From: Pyramidobacter piscolens
GTDB lineage: Bacteria; Synergistota; Synergistia; Synergistales; Dethiosulfovibrionaceae
Direction: 5' to 3'
Assembly (NCBI GenBank): GCA_004558205.1
Contig: SFDM01000025.1
Span: forward strand, 1 to 64,000
Length of the DNA stretch: 64,000 bases
Each line of letters opens with the position of its first letter. The stretch's first letter is position 1. Below, one piece after another: positions 19,393-28,472 of this stretch. The position numbers and the translations under genes were made by a program. The notes below the pieces were generated by a model. The model was not told the DNA's origin. It saw only the letters and a list, made by a program, of their open reading frames with translations, and made no database searches.

Positions 19393-20994
19393 TTATAGCT
19401 TTTCGACAAGCGCCGCCAGCGCCGCGGGGACGTGGCGCTCCACGTCGGGCATGTAGACGCGCTCAGTCCACTGGTGAGGGTCGCCGCAGCGGGGGCCGAA
19501 GACGAAGCAGGGCAGGTTCAGAGCGCCAATCGCCTCAAAGGGCACGTCGTAAAGGGAGCGAGGCAGCGCCAGATTCGCCATCAGGCCCCGTTCCGCGCCG
19601 GGATCGGCACAGGAGAAATAACTCACGTCAGCCATGACGGGCACATAGGGCTTCTCCTCCAGCGTCAGCCCAGCAGACTGGACGGAGCGGCGGACGCTCT
19701 GCCGCCAGCGCGACGCGTCCACGTCCATATGGTCGGCGCTGACCGCCGGATAGTAGGGCGGCGCCATGCCCAGGGCCATCAGAGGCCCCTCGATCCCCGA
19801 CGCCTCGATCAGGGACTGGATATAGGCGCAGCTGGCGCTTTGAAGGCTCATGGTTCCGTTGGCCAGCGCCGCGGCAAGCTTCGACTCGAGGGCCGCCGCG
19901 AAGCCTGGCCAGTCCTCCAGGTTCTCCTGCGCAAGCCGCGTCAGTTCCGCCACGTCGGTCACCCTCGGCGCCAGCTTCAGCCGCGCGGCCTCCTCCACCA
20001 GCCCGGCGGCGAGCGCCGCGTCGAAAGCCGCGTTATAGCGCCCGATCACGGCCTCAAAAGCCCCGACGCAGATCTCAGCCATGCGCTTCATAATCCGCTC
20101 AGGAGCGCCCACGCCGAGGAACAGCACGCTCACGCCGGCCATGGCGTACTCCGGCAGAGAGACGTCGTAGGCTGTCTTGAGGTCCCGCAGTATCTGCACC
20201 GACGGCGGCTGCACCGTCATCCCCAGATCGCTGGTCATCAGCTCAGGGGCGATATCAGCGCGGGCCGCGAACTCCGAGATCATCAGCGCCGCGTTCAGCC
20301 CCTTCACGTTTTCGGCGCTGTGAGCCAGCTTGCCGCGGGCCACTATGAGGGGCAGCACTTTGCCCATGCCGCCGCGGTACAGCTCGAGGCCAGAACTGTC
20401 CTCGCAGCTTGAGAACTGCGGCTCCGTGATCACCGCCAGTTTCAGGTCCAGACCAAAACGGTCCCTCAGCTTCACCAGAAGAGGCATCAGCTCCCGGCAG
20501 CCCTGGGACATGTTCTCCTCGTCGCAGACCGCCGTGAAAAGGATCGACGCGTCGCACTCCAGCGTAAACAAGGCGTTCAGGTTAATAGCCAGCCCCGCTT
20601 TCATGTCGGCGGCTCCGCGGCCGAAGAGCCAGTTCTCGTCCTCCAGCGCGGCGGCCGTGCGCGGAGGCAGGGGAACGCCCGCCATGCGTTTTTTCAGCTC
20701 CGCTGGGTTCAGCGCCCACTCTTTCAAAGGCCCGTAACACTGGATTTCCACAGCGTCATAGTGCCCCGACAGGACCACGGTCCTGTTTGATGCCCCCCGT
20801 TTCAGGCCCCAGACCACGGGCCGCCCCAGCCGGTCGCTCCCGTATTCGGCCCCGCACTGGCCGGGATGAGCCTGAAAATAGGGATCCTCCAAGATCAGAT
20901 CGTAGATTTTCTTCCCCATGGCCGCCTCGAAGGCCGTGCCCGTATCGCTGCGGACCGACACCAGCTCAAGCAGAATTTCCCTGATGCTCCTCAT
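19393..20994 (-). CDS. M20-family peptidase, RocB-like
   Basis: 533-residue cytoplasmic metallohydrolase of family M20, resembling the arginine-utilisation protein RocB in length and layout. Probable metal-binding residues occur in SGHYDAVE, GRGAADMKAG, CDEENMSQG and ITEPQ, with a late HMD near the C-terminus. The substrate of RocB proteins is not established. Start ATG 20994 follows CGAGGT. It stands alone on the minus strand, next to argF-carAB, but convergent repeats separate them, so co-regulation cannot be claimed. Confidence 0.8.
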   Translation of the reverse strand: MRSIREILLELVSVRSDTGTAFEAAMGKKIYDLILEDPYFQAHPGQCGAEYGSDRLGRPVVWGLKRGASNRTVVLSGHYDAVEIQCYGPLKEWALNPAELKKRMAGVPLPPRTAAALEDENWLFGRGAADMKAGLAINLNALFTLECDASILFTAVCDEENMSQGCRELMPLLVKLRDRFGLDLKLAVITEPQFSSCEDSSGLELYRGGMGKVLPLIVARGKLAHSAENVKGLNAALMISEFAARADIAPELMTSDLGMTVQPPSVQILRDLKTAYDVSLPEYAMAGVSVLFLGVGAPERIMKRMAEICVGAFEAVIGRYNAAFDAALAAGLVEEAARLKLAPRVTDVAELTRLAQENLEDWPGFAAALESKLAAALANGTMSLQSASCAYIQSLIEASGIEGPLMALGMAPPYYPAVSADHMDVDASRWRQSVRRSVQSAGLTLEEKPYVPVMADVSYFSCADPGAERGLMANLALPRSLYDVPFEAIGALNLPCFVFGPRCGDPHQWTERVYMPDVERHVPAALAALVEKL

Positions 20995-21410
20995 AAGCCA
21001 TACCTCGCTCTCTCGTAGGTTGCCGCCTATTGTACCTCATCAGGGGTTGTTTGTGTAACTTTGATTTATTTTTTTATGAAAAAAAATCGTTAGTTAATTT
21101 TAGCAAGATGCAACTAATTTTATCTTTGAATTTAGTAATATATAATTATATTTGTCTTTTAGCTTGCATAAAGTAGCAGTAAATTTATAGCTTTATTAAA
21201 ACGCTAGGTGCGCTATTTTTGCTCCCGTTCAGGAGATCGAAGTGATCGCCTTGGTGAACTAAAACTGTGTCGGAACTGGCTGCGGAATGACTCCTCTTTA
21301 CTGCTGGTGTGTTCGACGGGGTGTTATGAACGATGTAAAAAATTGCGAAGGGCTATGCATTTTTCTCAGCCTTCATAAGGAGCGAACGAGAAAAGAATGA
21401 CGTCCTGAAG

Positions 21411-21858
21411 ATGAACAGGAACGGCCCGATTGATGTTTTTTTACGCTGGAATCGGCAGCTTTGCTGTTGTGAAGGAGATACAGGCGTTTCTATCGCGGGT
21501 GGACGTCCTTTACTATGGCAATCCGGCACCCCAAATGATCGATTCCGAGCTGAAAAGCGCCGTGGACTCTATCTTGGCTCAGACTCCCGTGACCTCTTTG
21601 ATCTGGGGTTGTGCGCACTATCCCATGGGTGCTGACCATCTTAAATGCTTCTTTCCAGCTTTAGATCTGGTCAATCCGGCCAGCGAGGAGATTCTGGCTG
21701 TTCAAGACTGACTAGCTGTGCAGGGCAGGCTGGAGAACGAAAGGGCAGGTCGTTTCATCGTAAGCAGCATGGGCAGTCCAGAACTGGCCCCTTGCTGCCG
21801 CCAGACGCTTGGGCTTCAAGATGCAGGGCTGGGTTTTGAAGAGCCTTGCGCTGAGTAG
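21411..21858 (+). pseudogene. murI: Glutamate racemase remnant
   Basis: Three pieces of a MurI-like protein are readable in different frames. The first, MNRNGPIDVF, shifts frame at a T7 run into YAGIGSFAVVKEIQAFLSR and VDVLYYGN. An internal deletion then jumps to LIWGCAHYPM, the C-terminal active-site motif, and LDLVNPASEEIL, which ends in a stop. After the stop, another frame reads AGRFIVSSMGSPELA, resembling the racemase C-terminus. An intact racemase is about 265 residues; this copy lacks most of the middle and cannot be functional. Confidence 0.7.
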
Positions 21859-22048
21859 GCTGTAAAAATGAATTGCAAATTTTTAGGCCGGTTTTGTTTG
21901 AATGATGTATACAGGCATGCAATAGGCTTGCAAAAATGAAAATCTCGTATATACTTACATTAAATTAATTATATAAGTATCATGTAATAATTTGGGCATG
22001 TGTTTTAATGTTTATAATAAAATTATATTTATTTTTAAAATTATGCGT

Positions 22049-22072
22049 TTGTAAAAAGTGATTTGATATAAT
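22049..22072 (+). promoter_or_regulatory. Probable cas operon promoter (-10 element)
   Basis: A consensus TATAAT at 22067-22072 lies 18 bases before the GTG start of cas3. No good -35 hexamer is found at the right distance. Transcription would start about 10-12 bases before the GTG, leaving almost no room for a ribosome-binding site. Confidence 0.45.
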
Positions 22073-22090
22073 AAAGGTCGTGAAATTACT

Positions 22091-24439
22091 GTGATTCCTT
22101 TGGCGCACGCAAGGCAGAATATCGATGGCATTTGGGAAAAACAGACGTTACAAACTCATTTGACAAAAGTGGCAGAAAAATCGGCTCAATTTGCTCAATC
22201 CTTTGGAGCAGCAAATTGGTCAAAAATAGCTGGGTTGCTACATGATATCGGGAAGGCCGATCCTCGCTGGCAGGCTTATTTTAAGCGTGGAAGCGGATAC
22301 GACCCTGAAGCTTCCATAGAATTGGACGGAGACCGCGGAAAACGGCCTAATCACAGCGATGCAGGGGCAGCCGTTTCTTTGGAAGGCGTGTGGGGAGACC
22401 AGGTTCCTCAAATGCGCAAGATTTTTCGGGGCATTGCATATATCATAGCAGGGCACCATACGGGACTTGCTGATTGGAATAGCAGTGAAGGACAGGGAGG
22501 TTCGCTTATTGACAGATTGGGCACACAGTCGGGAGAACTCAAGGAGAGCCTCTTTAAAGATATTGCCCAGTATGTGGGCAATGGTGAACGACAAATAACG
22601 CTTGACCCTTCTTTTCTGCAACGGGCTGGATTGCCTGCACAACCCCCTTTAGGTCTGACTTGTTTGAAAAATTGGAATGAAATAAGCGAAAATTTTCATT
22701 TATGGGTTCGAATGCTTTTTTCTTGTCTTGTTGACGCAGATTCTTTGGATACGGAGGCATTCTGCACCCCTAAAAAATCAGTTGAGCGCGGTGTTTTTGC
22801 ATCTTTAGCGGAGATGAAAGCAGCTTTTGATTCACATATGGAAAAATTAGCTTCTGCCGCTTCGCAGTCTGTAGTAAACCGATGTCGTCAGCAAGTACTA
22901 GCGAGCTGTCGAATAAAGGCGAAAGAGAGCCCGGGCTTCTTTGCTTTAACTGTGCCTACTGGTGGTGGTAAAACCTTTGCCTCTATGGCGTTTGCTTTGG
23001 AGCACTCACTCCACTGGGACAAAAAGAGGATCGTTGTCGCGATTCCCTATACGAGTATTATTGAACAGACAGCAGTGACATTAAGAGAAGCCTTTGGTCA
23101 GTTAGAAGAGAATGTTCTTGAGCATCATTCTAACCTTGATCCTGCAAAAGAAACCAGCAGGAGTCTTCTTGTTGCTGAGAACTGGGAGAGCCCTGTAGTT
23201 GTCACGACGAATGTACAACTTTTTGAATCCTTGCTCAGTAGCAAGCGCTCACAGAGCAGAAAAATTCACAACCTAGCAGACAGCGTAATTATTCTTGATG
23301 AAGCTCAAATGATGCCATTGCCTCATCTGCGTCCTTTGTTATCTGTGTTGAAGGGGCTGGTGAAACACTTCGGCGTAACAGTGCTCCTCTGCACCGCTAC
23401 GCAGCCGGCATTATCAGGATGCTTTGGGACAGGAGAAGAAGCTTTTGACGGATTGCCCCAACCTAAGCAAATTATCGATAATGTGCCAGAGTTGTTTATG
23501 TCCTTGAGACGAGTTATTCGAGCAACGAACTATGATTCGATGATTCCGCGGGAGTGGCGTGATTTGGCGAAAGATCTGATAAGGCAACCTAGGGTTCTGA
23601 CTGTTGTTAACAGAAGACTTGACTGTCGTGAGCTTTATGAAGAATTGAAAAAATTAAATCCTCAGAACCTCTTTCATCTTTCGGCCTTTATGTGCGCACA
23701 GCATCGTTCTGATCGAATAGTGGAGATCAAAAAACTCCTGAGAAACAGTGCAGCTGATGTCCGTGTTGTTAGTACTCAATTGATTGAAGCAGGCGTTGAT
23801 GTGGACTTTCCCGTAGTCTACAGGGCTTTATGCGGCCTTGATTCGGCGGTTCAGGCTGCAGGACGCTGTAACAGAGAAGGGCGCATTTCGGATATGGGGA
23901 AGCTTTATTTATTTTCTCCTGTAAAACCATCGCCCCGTGGTTTACTCTCTAAAGGTGAATCTACATTGAGATCTATGCTTATGGAAGATCCTGAACTTGA
24001 TATTTTCAATGACGCTGTAATTACTCAGTATTTCAGACGATATTATGCTGACGTGAATAGCTTTGATGAGGCTCATTTCAGAGAGCGCCTTCTTAAGGGA
24101 GCTCCTGATTTTGAATTTTATTTCAGGAGTTTTGATGAAAATTTTCGTTTAATCGATAATAAAGATCAAGTCGCTTTATTTGTGGCCTACCAAAACGATA
24201 GAACTCAAGCAGACGGCGCCGCTCTAATTGAACAGCTTCGCCGTTTGGGCCCCGAAAGAACTCTTTTACGTAAACTGCAGCGCTATTCTGTCACTATCAG
24301 GAAAGAAACTGCCGCCGCTCTGAGCACCAAAGGTGCGATCATGGAAACGGAAAATGGCTTTTATTATCAGGCAATACCTCAGCTGTATGATATGAATTAT
24401 GGTGTAAATCTGGAAGCTGAGGGTATATTTATAATTTAA
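22091..24439 (+). CDS. cas3: Type I-C CRISPR helicase-nuclease Cas3 (HD fused)
   Basis: 782-residue Cas3 that degrades DNA recruited by the I-C Cascade. The N-terminal HD nuclease has LLHDIGK (His51-Asp52) and a later HHTG. The SF2 helicase follows, with Walker A VPTGGGKT near residue 290, DEAQ in place of DEAH, TATQP, and motif VI-like QAAGRCNREG. The GTG start has no Shine-Dalgarno but the N-terminus matches family starts. It is first in the cas operon and base composition is lower in GC than the flanking metabolic genes, consistent with acquisition. The gene is intact. Confidence 0.95.
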   Translation: MIPLAHARQNIDGIWEKQTLQTHLTKVAEKSAQFAQSFGAANWSKIAGLLHDIGKADPRWQAYFKRGSGYDPEASIELDGDRGKRPNHSDAGAAVSLEGVWGDQVPQMRKIFRGIAYIIAGHHTGLADWNSSEGQGGSLIDRLGTQSGELKESLFKDIAQYVGNGERQITLDPSFLQRAGLPAQPPLGLTCLKNWNEISENFHLWVRMLFSCLVDADSLDTEAFCTPKKSVERGVFASLAEMKAAFDSHMEKLASAASQSVVNRCRQQVLASCRIKAKESPGFFALTVPTGGGKTFASMAFALEHSLHWDKKRIVVAIPYTSIIEQTAVTLREAFGQLEENVLEHHSNLDPAKETSRSLLVAENWESPVVVTTNVQLFESLLSSKRSQSRKIHNLADSVIILDEAQMMPLPHLRPLLSVLKGLVKHFGVTVLLCTATQPALSGCFGTGEEAFDGLPQPKQIIDNVPELFMSLRRVIRATNYDSMIPREWRDLAKDLIRQPRVLTVVNRRLDCRELYEELKKLNPQNLFHLSAFMCAQHRSDRIVEIKKLLRNSAADVRVVSTQLIEAGVDVDFPVVYRALCGLDSAVQAAGRCNREGRISDMGKLYLFSPVKPSPRGLLSKGESTLRSMLMEDPELDIFNDAVITQYFRRYYADVNSFDEAHFRERLLKGAPDFEFYFRSFDENFRLIDNKDQVALFVAYQNDRTQADGAALIEQLRRLGPERTLLRKLQRYSVTIRKETAAALSTKGAIMETENGFYYQAIPQLYDMNYGVNLEAEGIFII

Positions 24440-24463
24440 ATTATTTATTGGGAGGTGTGCGTA

Positions 24464-25180
24464 ATGAAGTATTTTAATAAGATGTTTTGCATAGAAGTCC
24501 GTGGTGAATGGGCGTGTTTTACTCGTCCCGAACTTAAGGTTGAACGAGTCAGTTACGATGTGATCACCCCTTCAGCTGCCCGGGCGATTTTTACAGCAAT
24601 TTTTTGGAAGCCCGCTATTAGATGGAAAATAAAGCAATTTGACGTCTTAAACCCGATTCGTTGGTTTTCCATTCGGCGTAATGAGGTCGGAGCGACGATG
24701 AGTTCTCGTTCTCAAGAATTATTTATTGAAGAAAAGCGCCAGCAAAAAGCAGGTATGATTTTGCGTGACGTCGGTTATCGCTTGTATGCAGAACTTGAGT
24801 TTATTCCGCCATTGAAGCGGCCTGAGGTTTATGCAGAACTTCCGGCTGAGATAAGAGAACGGGAGGAGGAAAGGCTTTTGCGTAATGACGAAAACCCGGG
24901 TAAATATTATGCAATATTTACGAGACGCGTTTTACATGGGCAGTATTTCAACCGGCCCTATCTGGGCTGTAGAGAATTCTCCTGTTCGTCGGTAAGGCTC
25001 GTTGATCATCTGGAAGTTGAAAAGCAGCAGCCGCTTGCAGAAGATCGCGATTTTGGAATTATGCTTTATGACATGGATTTCTCTAATCCAGATAGTCCTC
25101 AGCCCATGTTTTTCAGAGCTGTAATGAAGCAAGGGCGTATTGTTTTACCTGAGCCTGAAAGCGAGGCGATATTGCGATGA
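24464..25180 (+). CDS. cas5c: Type I-C Cas5 (crRNA-processing Cascade subunit)
   Basis: 238-residue RAMP protein. In type I-C systems lacking Cas6, Cas5 cleaves the pre-crRNA and stays on the 5' handle. The N-terminal FCIEVRGEWACFTRPELKVE and ITPSAARAIFTAIFW are family hallmarks; RRVLHGQYFNRPYLGCREF holds the histidine expected in the active site. ATG 24464 with GGAGGT eight bases upstream is preferred to an upstream GTG. It overlaps cas8c by four bases (ATGA). No cas6 is present, in keeping with I-C. Confidence 0.94.
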   Translation: MKYFNKMFCIEVRGEWACFTRPELKVERVSYDVITPSAARAIFTAIFWKPAIRWKIKQFDVLNPIRWFSIRRNEVGATMSSRSQELFIEEKRQQKAGMILRDVGYRLYAELEFIPPLKRPEVYAELPAEIREREEERLLRNDENPGKYYAIFTRRVLHGQYFNRPYLGCREFSCSSVRLVDHLEVEKQQPLAEDRDFGIMLYDMDFSNPDSPQPMFFRAVMKQGRIVLPEPESEAILR

Positions 25181-26556
25181 TCGTACAGGCGCTCTACCAG
25201 TATCAAAAGAGGCAAGAAGCGCTTGGCAAAGGACAAAAGTTTGGTAGCGCCTATGAAGAGTTGAAGTTTCTGATTGAAATTTCTGATAACGGAGACTTTA
25301 GACAACTCATCGATTTGCGAGAAGGAAAAAAAGGCAGGAAATACTTACTGCCTCAGGCAGAAATTCGTTCTGGAAAAAAAGCTTATGAAAAACCTTGCTT
25401 GCTTTGGGATACGGCGGATTTTGTCCTTGGCCAGTCTAAAGATCAGTCTGACATGGAAACTGCGCAAAAGAAACAGCAGTTTTTTACCAAACGTATTTGT
25501 TCGATTGTGAGCAAACTTTGCACTTTAGAAGCATGTCAATCTGTAAAGGCCGTGTTGGCGTTCTACGAGAAGGGAGGCATTTATGAAGTTCAAAAATCGC
25601 CTAATTGGAAAGAATGTCAATTAATTCCCGGCTGTAAAATGTCTTTTCGGCTTGCCGGTCAGACTGAGCCTGTGGCAGCTCTTCCGGAAATTCTTGAAAT
25701 TGCTGCTTCCTGCTCCAATAATGTCGCACCGCTAGGAAGATGCCTTATCACCGGGGAAGTTGCGCCGATAACCGTACTTCATCCACAGACGCCTATACGC
25801 GGAGGACAGGCGACAGGAAAACTAATTGGCTTTCAAAAGTCTTCTGGTTATGATTCCTACTATAAAGAGCAGGGGTTAAATGCGCCTGTATCTGAATCAG
25901 CAGCTTTTGCCTATGGCTCTGCGTTGAATAACATGCTTGCGTCAAAGCAGAATTTCTTTTATCTTGCAGGTGATAGTTACGTGTTTTGGGCTTTGCCCCC
26001 TGAAGGTACTGGACTTAACGACCAGTCTTTTGATTATAATCCGATACTCGATATGTTTGCTACAGTTGTTAGCGGTGTAAAGAACGCCGATGATCCGAAT
26101 GACGGTGCGGAACGTGTCAAGGCCTATTTTAGCCATTTAGCCCAGGGGACAGATTTTTCTGCCGAGAATGGACGTTTTTACCTTTTAGGACTATCACCTA
26201 ATGCAGGAAGGGTTTCCGTTAGGCTCTGGAAAATGGGAACTGTTTTAGAATTTGCCACAAACCTAAAAAAACACTTAGCAGATTTTGCTGTGATGAATTC
26301 AAAAGACGAAGAACTCCATTTTAGCCTTTACCAGATTTTGAGAGCAACAACGCTGGATGGGAATGTGGACAATTTGCCGCCTAATTTAAGCGGAGCTTTG
26401 CTTGACAGCGTGGTAAACGGAGCTTGTTATCCGATGACGTTGTATCAGCGAGTCATTGGCAGAATTCGCGCAGAACGCCGAGTGAAGGATGAGTGGGCTG
26501 GAGTGCTAAAGGGAAGCTTGAATCGCTGGCTTTTGAGAGATTCAAAAAATGGAGAA

Positions 26557-26844
26557 AAGGAGGGCTTTAAAATGTCGTTGGATATCGCGAATAAAAATAG
26601 TGCATATGTAATGGGAAGACTCTTCGCAGTTCTTGAAAAAATACAGGAAGCTGCGTTGCCTGGGATAAACGCAACTATAGGAGATCGCTATTATGGCGCG
26701 GCTTCTTCTACGCCGGCTGTTGTGTTTCCCCATTTGTTGCGAATGAAGAAATTCCATCTGGGCAAACTCAGTATTGGCACGCAAATTTATTATGAAACAT
26801 TGGTAGAAAATATTTGCAGTCTTGGCAATTTGCACTCGGAATGA
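26557..26844 (+). CDS. cas11c: Nested Cas11c small subunit, internal start in cas8c (truncated)
   Basis: In type I-C, the small subunit Cas11c is made from an internal start in cas8c. Here AAGGAGGG (26557-26564) stands seven bases before ATG 26572, codon 466 of cas8c, and opens MSLDIANKNSAYVMGRLFAV, matching known Cas11c starts. The uninterrupted product would be 137 residues. The prophage leaves 84 native residues plus six phage-derived ones. The strength of this site inside a coding gene is the evidence; protein production is inferred. Confidence 0.75.
   Translation, partial: KEGFKMSLDIANKNSAYVMGRLFAVLEKIQEAALPGINATIGDRYYGAASSTPAVVFPHLLRMKKFHLGKLSIGTQIYYETLVENICSLGNLHSE
26817..26823. repeat. 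Target-site duplication, left copy
   Basis: CAGTCTT occurs here and again at 60642-60648. Transposable phages duplicate a few bases on insertion. Because the phage ends share bases with the target, the true duplication may be 4-6 bases within this string (AGTCTT if the ends are GGC...GCC). Confidence 0.8.
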
Positions 26845-26857
26845 GGATAAAGTGTGT

Positions 26858-26870
26858 CACGAAGTGAGAA
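26858..26870 (+). repeat. CACGAARTGAGAA motif near the prophage left end
   Basis: CACGAAGTGAGAA lies 35 bases inside the left end. The same 13-bp motif is found at 29601, 48323 (inverted), 57064 and 60529, and a close variant, CACGGGAAATGAGAA, is part of the right terminal repeat. A role as transposase-binding site is inferred. Confidence 0.6.
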
Positions 26871-26878
26871 AAATTGTA

Positions 26879-26917
26879 AGGGAATCGCCGGTAAAAATTT
26901 CGGCGGTTCCCTTTTTT
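26879..26917. terminator. Bidirectional terminator at the prophage left end
   Basis: GGGAATCGCCG and CGGCGGTTCCC form an 11-bp stem followed by TTTTTT on the plus strand. It would end both transcripts of the interrupted cas operon entering the phage and the minus-strand tail operon, whose last gene stops at 26919. Confidence 0.8.
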
Positions 26918-26918
26918 G

Positions 26919-27902
26919 TTAATTCCTTTTCGGAATGGTTTCGAGCTTTAAAGTCGTGCTGAAACCAGATGACTTTGATACACTATGATTGCAATTAGTA
27001 GCAATGTACTCTCCATTAATTATTGATGGAGCAAACCCCACCAGCGTGATGATTGTTCCCGCAAAGATATCTTCACGCCCTTGGAGCGTGAGGTTCCCCT
27101 CAATCTCGCCTCGCTGAAGGACTGCAAGGTGATTCTGCGCTGCGGTCTGGGCCTGAGCGGAGGACTGGAAGGGCTTGCGGATTGTGTAGATAGGGCTGCC
27201 GGCGCCTGTCTTTATAGTCTGTTCTGCCGCTTTCTCGGGATCCCACCACTTGGCAACGACTGCACCATATTTGCCGCGATCAGCAAAGGTAAAGGTCCCC
27301 GTGGTAACTTCGCTAGCCGCCAGTTTAGCGGTGCCGCGCAAGTCCGTTCCCGGAGCAAAGACAACAAAGGTCCTGTCCTTAATGACGAAACGTAGGCCAG
27401 CCTCCGCGCAAAGCCTGCGCAAAAGATGCAGGTCACTCTCGTTGCTCTGCGCCACGGAAGGATAAAAGACCGACGCACCCAGAACCTTAGCCCCGCAGCC
27501 GTGTTCTGCCGCGATCTTGCCGAGCATGTCGGACAGGGATATCTTCTCCCACTGACGGCTTTTCTTGACCTTTTCCCGCCCTTTGCTGAAATCGACAGTC
27601 TTGGCCGAGATGGTCATCGTGGCGGGACTGCCGCCTGACGCAAGAGCTACCGAGATTTCGTCGACGGTAAATCGCCCTAAAAAGCGTAGTCCCTTTTCCT
27701 TCCAGCCCAGCCATGCGGCGACGGGATCACCGCGAGATGGAAGCGCGAAGGTGGGAGAATTGACCAGTGTAAAAGAAAGGCTGTCCGAATCGTCCTTCTC
27801 GTAATCGTTGTAGCTAAAACTGATGAGATTGGCGGACAGTCTCTCGGTAACGTCCACAGAATTCACTTCCACCCGCAATGCCGGGGTCCAGGGTCTTACC
27901 AT
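26919..27902 (-). CDS. Tail hub protein, P2 gpD family
   Basis: 327-residue structural protein of the P2 gpD (late control D)/T4 gp27-like family, forming the hub that joins tail tube and spike. Recognisable are the early VDVTERLSANLISFSYNDYE, the central LHLLRRLCAEAGLRFVIKD and the C-terminal GEYIATNCNHSVSKSSGF. It is the last gene of the minus-strand late operon, following gpX with a seven-base overlap. Confidence 0.85.
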   Translation of the reverse strand: MVRPWTPALRVEVNSVDVTERLSANLISFSYNDYEKDDSDSLSFTLVNSPTFALPSRGDPVAAWLGWKEKGLRFLGRFTVDEISVALASGGSPATMTISAKTVDFSKGREKVKKSRQWEKISLSDMLGKIAAEHGCGAKVLGASVFYPSVAQSNESDLHLLRRLCAEAGLRFVIKDRTFVVFAPGTDLRGTAKLAASEVTTGTFTFADRGKYGAVVAKWWDPEKAAEQTIKTGAGSPIYTIRKPFQSSAQAQTAAQNHLAVLQRGEIEGNLTLQGREDIFAGTIITLVGFAPSIINGEYIATNCNHSVSKSSGFSTTLKLETIPKRN

Positions 27903-28108
27903 AACGTTCGCTCCTTGGGCGCTGTGTCCAACTCCGGCAGAACGATATCCCTACCGGCTGGAAGGACCTCAAACAGAGAGAGGCCAGGGTTGGCATCCAG
28001 TACCTGTTCCACGACACGCAAGCTGAGAGATCCGTAATGCTTCCAGCAGATCAGGTCTATGCGGTCGCCTTCAACTGCGCGAATTGTAGCCGACGTATTC
28101 TGTGCCAT
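27896..28108 (-). CDS. Tail protein X
   Basis: 70-residue P2 gpX-like protein, shorter than most annotated ORFs in this region. It shows the LysM-like pattern EGDRIDLICWKHYGS followed by VLDANPGLS and LPAGRDIVLPEL, typical of gpX. It overlaps the flanking gpU and gpD genes on both sides, as in P2-type operons. Confidence 0.85.
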   Translation of the reverse strand: MAQNTSATIRAVEGDRIDLICWKHYGSLSLRVVEQVLDANPGLSLFEVLPAGRDIVLPELDTAPKERTLW

Positions 28109-28472
28109 AGCGCTCCAACTCCATCGAAAAACTCTGCTTCTGTGGCACGCCGTCCTCGAAAAACAGTTCGCTGTCCTCATTGATGGACTTGACCGCCCAC
28201 AGTCCCAAATAACGCCCCGATCCTGATACCATCGGCAGCGGAACCATACCCGCCGCCAGCGTCCGCAAAGCCGCAAGGCTGCCGGCCCCCTTGTAGGAGG
28301 GATAAACTGTGCCGGATAACGAAACAGTCCTGTGTTCCTTGCCTGTGGCCTGTAAGCCCGGCGTGTTGGCAAACCGTTCCGCGCTGGCCCAGGGATAGGA
28401 GGCGTTCAACGTCATTGTCTGATAGGCCGCCGTATCAACAGAAAAGATAAAACTACCCAAAGCAAGGAGCAT
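28071..28472 (-). CDS. Tail protein U
   Basis: 133-residue P2 gpU-like protein needed for tail completion. The start at 28472 gives MLLALGSFIFSVDTAAYQ, the standard gpU opening; the pattern HRTVSLSGTVYPSYKGAG and SGRYLGLWAVKSINE also fits. It overlaps the tape-measure gene by 20 bases and gpX by 38. Confidence 0.85.
   Translation of the reverse strand: MLLALGSFIFSVDTAAYQTMTLNASYPWASAERFANTPGLQATGKEHRTVSLSGTVYPSYKGAGSLAALRTLAAGMVPLPMVSGSGRYLGLWAVKSINEDSELFFEDGVPQKQSFSMELERYGTEYVGYNSRS

Larger units (their letters stand above)
20995..22090. other. Long AT-rich region upstream of the CRISPR-Cas operon
   Basis: About 1.1 kb without an intact gene. 20995-21400 is AT-rich with no recognisable coding sequence. 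21411-21858 is a decayed glutamate racemase. 21860-22080 is very AT-rich and carries the presumed cas operon promoter. Confidence 0.6.
25177..26844 (+). pseudogene. cas8c: cas8c 5' part, interrupted by the prophage
   Basis: Large subunit of the I-C Cascade, needed for PAM recognition and DNA binding. Residues 1-549 are genuine (25177-26823). The reading frame then enters the phage end, adds GNLHSE and stops at 26844. The missing C-terminus, starting LEQNFPLRLSLIEQGAFSLG, lies at 60649-60810 in the same frame. Joining both at the 7-bp repeat gives a 602-residue Cas8c of normal family length with no indel. The interrupted protein lacks the C-terminal helical part, so function is unlikely. It starts four bases inside cas5c. 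Confidence 0.93.

Noticed and set aside
22238..22642. Antisense ORF in cas3
   Set aside because: Shadow of the HD domain of Cas3; no support.
26852..26876. TGTGTCACGAAGTGAG as the true left end of the prophage
   Set aside because: A TG start was attractive, but the cas8c frame, the CAGTCTT duplication and the inverted repeat all place the end 28 bases earlier at 26824.
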